Of a stretch of DNA of 64,000 nt, positions 45,683 to 52,438 are shown piece after piece. The position numbers and the translations under genes are program-made. The notes beneath the pieces were generated by a model. It saw nothing but the letters and a program-made list of their open reading frames with translations. It had not been told where the DNA came from and made no database searches. This DNA is from Insolitispirillum peregrinum (lineage in GTDB: Bacteria > Pseudomonadota > Alphaproteobacteria > Rhodospirillales > Rhodospirillaceae). Position 1 is the first letter of the stretch. The number at the start of each line of letters is the position of its first letter. The stretch spans positions 886,241-950,240 of the forward strand of contig NZ_FTOA01000001.1 in the NCBI RefSeq assembly GCF_900156605.1, written 5' to 3'.

Positions 45683-46353
45683 TGCTTGGCAATGGCAGCA
45701 ATATCAATCCTCCCAAACGGAAGGAACCAGAAGAAGACTGGATGACCACCTTTGCCGACATGACCACCCTGATGCTGTGCTTCTTTGTGATGCTGGCATC
45801 AATCTCCAAGGTCGATACGGTCTTGTTCGAGCAGGTCAAAGCCGGGGTGGCCAAAGGCATCGGGAACCGCAACAGCGAAACCCCGGTCGAAAACCTGCGA
45901 CAGGAAATGCAGGAAGTCCTGAAGTCGCTAAAGGTCGAGGATCAGGTCGGCATCGGCACCGACACCCAAGGCGTGACGCTGGAAATGGCCACCGGGTCGT
46001 TCTTTGCCCCCGGATCGGCTGAATTCGGTCCCGAAGCCGGGCCGATTCTGGGCAAAATTTCCGCCACCCTTGCCGCCGACCGCTATATCGGCTTTCAGGT
46101 CGAGGTTCAGGGGCATACCGATGACACCCCGATCCACACCCCGCAGTATCCCTCCAACTGGGAACTGTCTGCCGGTCGCGCCAGCGCGGTGGTTCGCTAC
46201 TTCCTGCAGGCGGGGATCGAACCGTCCCGGATGAAGGCGGTCGGACTGGCCGATACCTCGCCGAAGGTGCCCAACCGTGGCCCGAATGGCGAGGCGCTGG
46301 AACAGAATCAGGAAATCAACCGACGGGTGGTGGTTCGGATTTATCCGCGCTGA
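45682..46353 (+). CDS. motB: OmpA/MotB domain stator protein MotB
   Basis: 223 residues. The single helix carries the ion-binding Asp in WMTTFADMTTLMLCFFVMLASIS. A linker and plug follow. The peptidoglycan-binding OmpA-like domain covers about 95-220 (FFAPGSAEFG, VEVQGHTDDTPIHTPQYPSNWELSAGRASAVVRYFLQAG, NRRVVVRIYPR). It anchors the stator to the cell wall. Element A copy 4 begins about 15-25 bp after the stop. Confidence 0.92.
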   Translation: MLGNGSNINPPKRKEPEEDWMTTFADMTTLMLCFFVMLASISKVDTVLFEQVKAGVAKGIGNRNSETPVENLRQEMQEVLKSLKVEDQVGIGTDTQGVTLEMATGSFFAPGSAEFGPEAGPILGKISATLAADRYIGFQVEVQGHTDDTPIHTPQYPSNWELSAGRASAVVRYFLQAGIEPSRMKAVGLADTSPKVPNRGPNGEALEQNQEINRRVVVRIYPR

Positions 46354-46366
46354 CGGGTTTCAGGAA

Positions 46367-46600
46367 GAGGAAACAAGGACGCGGAGCGCTGCTCCACACC
46401 TCGCCGGTGCCTTAGAGCAAATCCCGAGCAGATGGATCCATCTGCGACGACGCATTTGCTGAAAATACAATATATTAGAGCATTTGAAGTGATCCAGAGA
46501 GAACGAAAAATGCTCTAATGTTTCGTTCTGTCGCATTGTCTTTGCGAAAACCGGTTCCCACTTTTCGCACAATGCTCTAAGGCCCCGGACCCCATTTTAA
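46367..46600 (+). repeat. Element A, copy 4, interrupted by element B-type sequence
   Basis: The left part (GGAGCGCTGCTCCACACCTC, GCCGGTGCCTT) stops at 46413, and the right part (AGGCCCCGGACCCCATT) resumes at 46580. The break is inside the GGGGCCTTGAGGCCCC hairpin. About 166 bp of other sequence fill the gap. The copy is co-oriented with motB. Confidence 0.85.
46413..46579 (-). repeat. Element B, copy 4, composite insert within element A
   Basis: On the minus strand it begins TAGAGCATTGTGCGAAAAGT and GGGAACCGGTTTTCGC, then a second hairpin TAGAGCATTTTTCG...AAATGCTCTA. It ends in an extra palindromic block with AGCAAATGCG arms around GATGGATCCATC. Both outer edges read TAGAGC/GCTCTA. Confidence 0.8.
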
Positions 46601-46601
46601 A

Positions 46602-47213
46602 TCAGATAAGATCAACCACCTTGCGCTGGGCTTCACCGTCCCCATCGATATAAATCTGGGTCGTGGACAGGCTGGCGTGCCCGGCAAGATATTGCACGTC
46701 GCGCAAACTTCCCCCGACCTGACTGATCCGCCGGGCTGCACGGGTAATGAACGTGCGCCGACCGCTGTGGCTTGAACAGCCATCAAAGCCAATTCCGCGA
46801 TACAGATCGCCGAACCAGTCGGCAATGGTCCCCGGCGCCATGCGCCCGCCCCGCTCGGAGTTTCGGCCACGCTCGGAGCGGATGACCGGGGAGTCACTGA
46901 CCGCGCCCTCCTGACTGTCACGCAGCGCTTGCAGGGCCTCGCGCAGCACCCGGTTCAGCGGCACCACACGCCCGCCGCGCTTCCCCTTCGAGGCCTTGTT
47001 TTCCAGACTGATCACCTCGGCAATCTGCCCATCGGCATCGGTGATCATCGCCCAGGTCAGCATTGAAATTTCCTTGGCCCGCAAGCCCGCCTTCACCGAC
47101 AGCAGGAACATGGCGACATTCCGTTCCCGGTATCGCCCTTGCGCCTTCAGCACGCCCAGGACCGCCGCTTCCTGTCGTTCGGTGAGCATTTTTGCCCGAC
47201 GCCCAAGAGCCAT
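46602..47213 (-). CDS. Short tyrosine recombinase/integrase (catalytic domain only)
   Basis: 203 residues. The catalytic residues are visible: Arg in KAGLRAKEISMLTW, His-x-x-Arg in SSHSGRRTFITRAA, His in YLAGHASLSTT and Tyr in TQIYIDGD. A Lys is in NKASKGKRGG. The usual N-terminal core-binding domain is reduced to about 25 residues, so it may need a partner or be a specialised form. It diverges from the KfrA-like gene across a 229-bp region with inverted repeats. It ends against the right part of element A copy 4. It is smaller than XerC/D and has no phage neighbours. Confidence 0.85.
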   Translation of the reverse strand: MALGRRAKMLTERQEAAVLGVLKAQGRYRERNVAMFLLSVKAGLRAKEISMLTWAMITDADGQIAEVISLENKASKGKRGGRVVPLNRVLREALQALRDSQEGAVSDSPVIRSERGRNSERGGRMAPGTIADWFGDLYRGIGFDGCSSHSGRRTFITRAARRISQVGGSLRDVQYLAGHASLSTTQIYIDGDGEAQRKVVDLI

Positions 47214-47227
47214 TCAGAACCTCGCAG

Positions 47228-47268
47228 ACTTCCGTTAAAAAAAGAAATTTCGATATTTTCACGGAAGT
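47228..47268. promoter_or_regulatory. Inverted site 1 near the integrase (arms ACTTCCGTTAAAA / TTTTCACGGAAGT)
   Basis: Two 13-bp inverted arms 15 bp apart, starting 14 bp before the integrase start codon. The arm pattern ACTYCCGWTAAAA is shared with the site at 47318. It could be a recombinase core site or a repressor operator. Confidence 0.5.
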
Positions 47269-47317
47269 TTGTCGTGAAGGCAAGTTTTTTGGCGTTGAAT
47301 TTTGGCCTGTTTCCTAT

Positions 47318-47349
47318 ACTCCCGATAAAATATGAATTTTAACGGGAGT
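47318..47349. promoter_or_regulatory. Inverted site 2, 13-6-13 architecture
   Basis: ACTCCCGATAAAA and TTTTAACGGGAGT are inverted arms separated by TATGAA (6 bp). The arm length and short spacer resemble tyrosine recombinase core sites. One arm position is A against A; the rest pair. Confidence 0.5.
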
Positions 47350-47374
47350 TATCTAGCCCCTCACAAGATAACAA

Positions 47375-47412
47375 GTTATGTTACATAACATAACAAAATA
47401 TCGTAACGTTAC
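47375..47412. promoter_or_regulatory. Candidate KfrA-type operators
   Basis: GTTATGTTA-CA-TAACATAAC (47375-47394) is a perfect 9-bp inverted repeat. GTAACGTTAC (47403-47412) is a perfect 10-bp palindrome. Both sit 30-70 bp before the KfrA-like start. Plasmid KfrA proteins bind inverted repeats at their own promoters. Confidence 0.5.
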
Positions 47413-47442
47413 GGTGATTGGCCGAAAGAAGGAAAATTTGCG

Positions 47443-48516
47443 ATGCCATCCATGCCTCCAGAGCCAGCCCACAGCACCGAAGATCGCCGGAATCCACCCA
47501 TCACCACCGCTGACGTGCTGGTCGCCTGCCGTGAGCTGGCCGCAGCAGGGGAACCGGTAACGCGTCGTTCTGTTCGGGAAAAGCTGGGACGCGGGTCAAT
47601 GACAACCATCCATAACGGCGTCCGCGAATACGAACATCAGCAAACACCGTCCCTGCCCCCGGTCGAATTGACGCCGGAAGATCAACAGATCATCACTGAA
47701 CTGGGAGCACGCGCACTGACCATCGCCGCCGAGCGGGTCCAGCACATTCACAGCGAGCGGGAAGCCTTGCTGCTGGCAAACGCAGAGGCCACAGAAGCCC
47801 GAGCCAACGATGCCATCGCCGCCGCCGAGGCCCGCATCGAAGAGGCACAGCAGCAGGCCCTGATTGCCGAAAACGCTCGACAGGCCGCAATCGCGGAAAA
47901 AGACAAGGCCACCGCCAGCGCCGCCGCTGCCGCCGAACGGGCACTCCGCACCGAAGGCCAGATGGAACAACTGGCCAGTCGCAACGCGGCCCTGACCGCG
48001 CGGCTCCATGACATTGAACAGGAACTGGCGGTCAGCAAAACCCGGATCGAACTGGAAATCGTCGGACGGCGACAGGCCGAAAGCGAGTTGGCGACCGCCA
48101 CCAGCACCCTTGCAGCCCTGCGCGAGACACAGCAGGCACAAGCACAGGCGCAGGCCCAGACTCTGGCGCAAATCCGGGAAGCTCTGGCCGCAGAGCAAGC
48201 CCTGCGGATCGAAGTGACCCATCAACGGGACAGCAGCCTCGCCGCACTGGAAAAACAACAGCACGAGCTGGCAGCCCTGACCACCACCCTCAGCCGCATG
48301 GAAGCCACCATTACCTCTCAGGAGGCATCCATCCGGCAGCTGTCGCTGGATCTTGCCAGCGAACGGGACCGGGTCACGCAATTGACCGTGATTGCCTCCA
48401 GCACGGAACAACACGCCGCAGCCCTGCGGTCACTGGAAGAAACCGTCGCCGCTCTGGCCAGCAGGACCGAAAAGCATCCGCCAAAGGAAGCATCACAGAA
48501 TCAGCAGGACCAATAG
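47443..48516 (+). CDS. KfrA-like DNA-binding coiled-coil protein
   Basis: 357 residues. The N-terminal domain covers about 18-75 (ITTADVLVACRELAAAGEPVTRRSVREKLGRGSMTTIHNGVREY) and matches the KfrA N-terminal DNA-binding helix-turn-helix. Residues 80-345 are one long Ala/Glu/Gln-rich coiled coil. KfrA proteins are usually plasmid-borne transcriptional autorepressors with a role in plasmid stability. Chromosomal copies beside a small integrase occur, but I know no defined function. The stop TAG at 48514 is the edge of element B copy 5, so the C-terminus may have been set by the insertion. Confidence 0.8.
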   Translation: MPSMPPEPAHSTEDRRNPPITTADVLVACRELAAAGEPVTRRSVREKLGRGSMTTIHNGVREYEHQQTPSLPPVELTPEDQQIITELGARALTIAAERVQHIHSEREALLLANAEATEARANDAIAAAEARIEEAQQQALIAENARQAAIAEKDKATASAAAAAERALRTEGQMEQLASRNAALTARLHDIEQELAVSKTRIELEIVGRRQAESELATATSTLAALRETQQAQAQAQAQTLAQIREALAAEQALRIEVTHQRDSSLAALEKQQHELAALTTTLSRMEATITSQEASIRQLSLDLASERDRVTQLTVIASSTEQHAAALRSLEETVAALASRTEKHPPKEASQNQQDQ

Positions 48517-48805
48517 GGCATTGTGCGAAAAGCGGGAGCCGGCTTTCGCAAAAACAATGCGACACTACAAAAGGTTGGATCAGCGTGCCTGTGTCAGATC
48601 ACAGTACACGACAGTTGGTGGAAAAGAATGGGCTATCGCCCAAACCCATTCGGGGCCTGAGGCCCCGAACCCCCATTTTTTTTCTTTAAAAATCAATCCA
48701 ATGGGGTCTGGGGCCTCAAGGCCCCAGCGAGGTGTGGAGCAGCGCTCCACGTCCTTGTTTCGCAACTGTCGTGTACTGTGGCGTCCCATTTAACGCACGC
48801 TGATC
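48514..48805 (+). repeat. Element B, copy 5, split by an element A insertion
   Basis: The left part runs from TAGGGCATTGTGCG to GGATCAGCGTGCCTGTGTCAG. The right part is TTTAACGCACGCTGATCC. Between them lies element A copy 5. The left edge supplies the KfrA-like stop codon and the right part encodes the last residues and stop of the convergent histidine kinase. Confidence 0.85.
48600..48780 (-). repeat. Element A, copy 5, complete with perfect terminal inverted repeats
   Basis: The ends are CACAGTACACGACAGTTG (48600-48617) and CAACTGTCGTGTACTGTG (48763-48780), 18 of 18 paired. Inside are GGAGCGCTGCTCC, the GGGGCCTTGAGGCCCC hairpin and the ACCCCATT/AATGGGGGT pair. The 181-bp size and lack of coding capacity fit a MITE. 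It is co-oriented with the histidine kinase gene. Confidence 0.85.
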
Positions 48806-51126
48806 CAGGCTTCGCTGGACCGCAGCGTGAACGAGAACACCGACCCGCTGCCGGGGATGGAGCGCACCCAGATACGTCCGCCGCTATACTCGACAATCCG
48901 CTTGCAGATTGCCAGACCGATCCCGGTCCCCTCATATTCATGTTTGGTATGAAGACGCTGGAAAATCAGAAAAATACGTTCGTAGAACTCTTCCCCGATA
49001 CCAATTCCGTTGTCGGCAATGGACACCGTGCACATCTCGTCATCACGCGCAACCGAAATGGTTACCTCCGGGCGGCGTTCAGGGCTGGCGTATTTGATCG
49101 CATTCCCGATCAAATTCTGGAACAGCCGAATCATCTGGCTGGCATCTCCCAAAACCCAGCCCATCTCTTCGGGGGCCGCAATAACCGCCCCGCTATCGGC
49201 AATGGCCTGCCGCAGGTTGAGCAGTGCCCCGTCATAGGCCAGACGCAAATCCATCGGCGCCAGCACCTTGCGCGACGTCTCGACGCGGGAATACTGCAGC
49301 AGGTCTTCGATGATCTGCTTCATGCGCACCGCGCCATCAACGGCAAAGTTGATGTATTCCCGCGCCTCGTCATCGAGCCCCTTGCCATAGCGCTGACGCA
49401 ACAACTGCAAAAAGCTCGCGACCATCCGTAACGGCTCCTGCAGGTCATGCGAGGCAACATAGGCAAACTGCTGCAATTCCTGATTGGAACGCTGGACATC
49501 ACTTTCCCACTGCTTCCGCTCGGTGATGTCACGAATATAGCCCGCCACATAGGGCGTGCCTTCGTATTCCAGGGCGTTGACTGATATTTCGACCGGAATT
49601 TCAACACCATCCGGCCGCTGATGGATTGTCTCGAACAACTCGGTCCGTTCACGCCGCAGGCGGTCTGGCAGGGTGGCCAGAATTGCTCCTGCCGGAAAAG
49701 CTCCATCGACGTCCATGATCCGTGTTTTCAGCAACTGGGCCCGCGTCCGACCAAAATGACGACAAGCCGCCGCATTGACATAAACGAAACGGAAATCCTC
49801 GTTGGGCATCAGACAATAGATGGGATCGCGGCTGTGGTCGATGATCGCCTGTGTAAACAACAGCTCTTGCCGGATTTTGTGCTGCTCGGTGGTATCGATT
49901 GCCACCCCGATATAGCCGACGATCGCGCCTTGCGCGTCTCGCAGGATGCTCACCGTACTGTCAACCCAAACCGTCGAGCCGTTCTTGCGCATCCAGCGTT
50001 TTTCAATGCGATAGCTGGTCCGCTCTCCGCTCATCAGCTCGCGGACCAGCCGCTGCTCGTTCAGCGCCTCGGTCGGATGGGTAAACTCCCACGCCCGCCG
50101 CATCAGCAATTCATCCATGCCATAGCCAAGCAGACGACAGATTGCGGCATTCCCCCGCACCAGCCGACCGGTCGGAGACGCCAACGCAATCCCCGCCTCG
50201 GAAACATCAAAGATGGTTTGCAGCCGCTGTTCACTGTTCCGCAGGGCCTCGGCCCGCTCCCGCGCCTGATGCAAGGCGGTTTTCAGCTGATAGACAGCCC
50301 CCTGGATGGTGGCAATTTCCTCTGTTGCCGGCGTCGGCAAGGTGACCGGCACCTGCATGTCATGCAACAGCCCGCGCAAGGCATCACTGACCCGCAGAAC
50401 CGGCAGCAGCAGGTGGCGACGAATGACAATCACGGCAAACAGCAACGTCCCCAGCATGACCGCAACCACCAGCACGCCGGACAACTGGTTCAGACTGGCA
50501 AGATGATCAATCTGGCGAAAATGTTCGGTGGTCAGTCGTTCGGTATCGGCAGCGAGCTTGGCCTGCAAGTCCAGCAAGACCGTATCCTGCGGCGACCACA
50601 AGGCCCGCGCCTTGCCGTCCACCTGAACCGCCTGCGCCTCCAGCTTTGCCCGGGCGGCTTTATCCGGCTCGCTTTGCGCCGACAACCGCAGGCCAAGGGC
50701 TTCTTCGCGCAAGGCCAGCACGTCCCGCAACATGGTGTAGATGGTCTGGGCCCCGGCCTTGATCTGAGGGTCGATCCCCATCGAAGGGTGATAGGACAAG
50801 GCTTGTGCCGCACGCCCGGCCGGACGCCAGTCGCCCGGATCATATGCCGAGGCCGTGATCCAGCCGAACCGGATCATCCGTTCCAGATTGGCTGCGGCCT
50901 GCTGGCGCGCCAGCAAGGCGGGCACCGTCGTCCGGCGGCTATCCTGAGCCAGAGACTGAATGTCGCCTTCGCTTTTCAGCAACGCTCCCAGTGCGGCCAG
51001 CAGAATGATCGCACCACTGATCGCCAGCAGCAACAACCGCCGCCGCAACGACGGCAAAGAGCGCAGAGGCGCTGCGGCTGCACTGGCATCGGCCGTCCGG
51101 GAAGCAGAGGCAGAAAGAGAGTCCAT
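48790..51126 (-). CDS. PAS-domain sensor histidine kinase
   Basis: 778 residues. Two membrane helices (LRRRLLLLAISGAIILLAALGALL and LSGVLVVAVMLGTLLFAVIVI) bracket a periplasmic helical region of about 160 residues. A HAMP-like segment, two PAS domains (LQTIFDVSEAGIALASPTGRLVRGNAAICRLLGY; AIIDHSRDPIYCLMPNEDFRFVYVN) and PAC motifs follow. The H-box is QFAYVASHDLQEPLRMVASFLQLL and the ATPase has NLIGNAIKYA, DNGIGIGEE and GTGIGLAICKRIVEYSGG. No response regulator is adjacent. The next gene upstream on the strand encodes a solute-binding protein. The final WISVR and stop derive from element B copy 5. Confidence 0.92.
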   Translation of the reverse strand: MDSLSASASRTADASAAAAPLRSLPSLRRRLLLLAISGAIILLAALGALLKSEGDIQSLAQDSRRTTVPALLARQQAAANLERMIRFGWITASAYDPGDWRPAGRAAQALSYHPSMGIDPQIKAGAQTIYTMLRDVLALREEALGLRLSAQSEPDKAARAKLEAQAVQVDGKARALWSPQDTVLLDLQAKLAADTERLTTEHFRQIDHLASLNQLSGVLVVAVMLGTLLFAVIVIRRHLLLPVLRVSDALRGLLHDMQVPVTLPTPATEEIATIQGAVYQLKTALHQARERAEALRNSEQRLQTIFDVSEAGIALASPTGRLVRGNAAICRLLGYGMDELLMRRAWEFTHPTEALNEQRLVRELMSGERTSYRIEKRWMRKNGSTVWVDSTVSILRDAQGAIVGYIGVAIDTTEQHKIRQELLFTQAIIDHSRDPIYCLMPNEDFRFVYVNAAACRHFGRTRAQLLKTRIMDVDGAFPAGAILATLPDRLRRERTELFETIHQRPDGVEIPVEISVNALEYEGTPYVAGYIRDITERKQWESDVQRSNQELQQFAYVASHDLQEPLRMVASFLQLLRQRYGKGLDDEAREYINFAVDGAVRMKQIIEDLLQYSRVETSRKVLAPMDLRLAYDGALLNLRQAIADSGAVIAAPEEMGWVLGDASQMIRLFQNLIGNAIKYASPERRPEVTISVARDDEMCTVSIADNGIGIGEEFYERIFLIFQRLHTKHEYEGTGIGLAICKRIVEYSGGRIWVRSIPGSGSVFSFTLRSSEAWISVR

Positions 51127-51151
51127 GCTATATCAGTCCACATTCGGAACG

Positions 51152-51254
51152 AGAGCAGTGAGCGTAAACGTGGTTCCGGTTTTGCGCAAAATCACTGCGA
51201 CAAAACAAAAACATGGACCAGCGTGCCTGCGTCAGGTTTAAGGCATGCTGGTCG
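51152..51254 (+). repeat. Element B, copy 6
   Basis: GAGCAGTGAGCGTAAACGTG, GTTCCGGTTTTGCGC, CACTGCGACAAAAC, then the hairpin GACCAGCGTGCCTGCGTCAG...GCATGCTGGTC. It lies between the solute-binding protein and histidine kinase genes, in antisense orientation to both. Hairpin 1 has covarying arms (GCAGTGAGCG / TGCGC...CACTGC). Confidence 0.85.
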
Positions 51255-51342
51255 AACATCCTTCCGGCAAAATCAATCCCCGAAGACCCCGTCAGATCAA
51301 GAGCAAAGCGGGCAGGCTTTCTGCGATCCGTCACCCACCAAC

Positions 51343-52167
51343 TCAAAGGATATCAAACGGAAAATAACGATAAATCAGGGCGCGATAACTCCCGTCCCGA
51401 CTCATGGCATCCATGACCGCATCCACCTTCTTTACCACCTCTGGGCGAGATGGAGTAACAATAATATGGACATCCCCTGACAAGGCAGGATCATCGACCG
51501 GAGGACCGTAGTAATCAAACGCTCCTCCGCGCTCGCTGTTCAGGAAATCGAGCACATTAACCGTTGGCAGCAATGCCAGATCGCACGCACCCTCGACCAG
51601 CGCATCCTGCAACGTATTGCGATGGGTGTATTCCCGCACATGCGCTTTTGGCCCGTTCAACTGGGCAAGCCAGGCACTTTGGCGGTTATCCCTGACAGAG
51701 CAAAGGACATACTTTTCGCGCAAGGAGGACAGTGGCACCTGCTCCAGGGTACGCCGCCCGACAAAGCTGGACGTGGACCGCCAAATCGGCCTGGAGAACA
51801 GCATCTTCTGCTCCCGGTCCGGAGTTCGCAGCACGTTGGCAACCCCGATTGTCAGCGAACCCTCACTCACTCCTTTCAGAACGTCAGCAAAAGGGAGGGC
51901 TTCGATGCGGCATGGCTGATGGATTTGCTGGCACAGGATATGGGCAATATCAACATTGAAGCCCTGCAATACCCCGTTGGCATCCTCTGAAGCAAACGGA
52001 GGAGAGGCTGCCGTCACACCGATCACCAGATCCGGCTGCAGCTGCACCAGAGCCCCCCCGGCAGATGCATCCGGCTGGGCTGCCGCCAGTTGTCCGGCCA
52101 CAGACAGAACAACAACGACAACAGCCCACACGGCCACCCGACATCCGCCCCAGATACAGGCTTTCAT
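51343..52167 (-). CDS. Periplasmic solute-binding protein, family 3
   Basis: 274 residues. A signal peptide ends near GQLAAAQ. LVIGVTAASPPFASEDANGVLQGFNVDIAHILC is the family 3 start, and FADVLKGVSEGSLTIGVANVLRTPDREQKMLFSRPIWRS and CDLALLPTVNVLDF follow. Such proteins bind amino acids or related ligands. No ABC permease or ATPase gene is adjacent, so it may deliver ligand to the PAS kinase encoded next, about 216 bp downstream on the same strand. That link is inference. Confidence 0.85.
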   Translation of the reverse strand: MKACIWGGCRVAVWAVVVVVLSVAGQLAAAQPDASAGGALVQLQPDLVIGVTAASPPFASEDANGVLQGFNVDIAHILCQQIHQPCRIEALPFADVLKGVSEGSLTIGVANVLRTPDREQKMLFSRPIWRSTSSFVGRRTLEQVPLSSLREKYVLCSVRDNRQSAWLAQLNGPKAHVREYTHRNTLQDALVEGACDLALLPTVNVLDFLNSERGGAFDYYGPPVDDPALSGDVHIIVTPSRPEVVKKVDAVMDAMSRDGSYRALIYRYFPFDIL

Positions 52168-52438
52168 TCTGCCTCCCTTGACCTTGCAGGATCTTCGCCG
52201 CTTACGCCCTCAGACCGACGACTGTCATACACAGCAAAAAGATGTGCGAAACGCGCCAGGATCCTTGATGTTTTTCTTATAAATGTCACTCATTTCCCGC
52301 CGGTTGGCAGTGTGCCGCAGGATGCAGGCGAACGAAATCAAAAAACAGGTTTTCCCTTGCAGCTTTACACAGCGGGGACCACTATTCCGCTCGGAAACAG
52401 CCAAGGCCCAGTGCCCCAAGCGTAAGGATGCTCTACCC

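Noticed and set aside
44882..46353. The MotA/MotB pair as part of a Zorya-type defence system
   Set aside because: MotA has the normal short cytoplasmic tail and MotB a normal OmpA domain. No ZorC, ZorD or ZorE-like gene follows.
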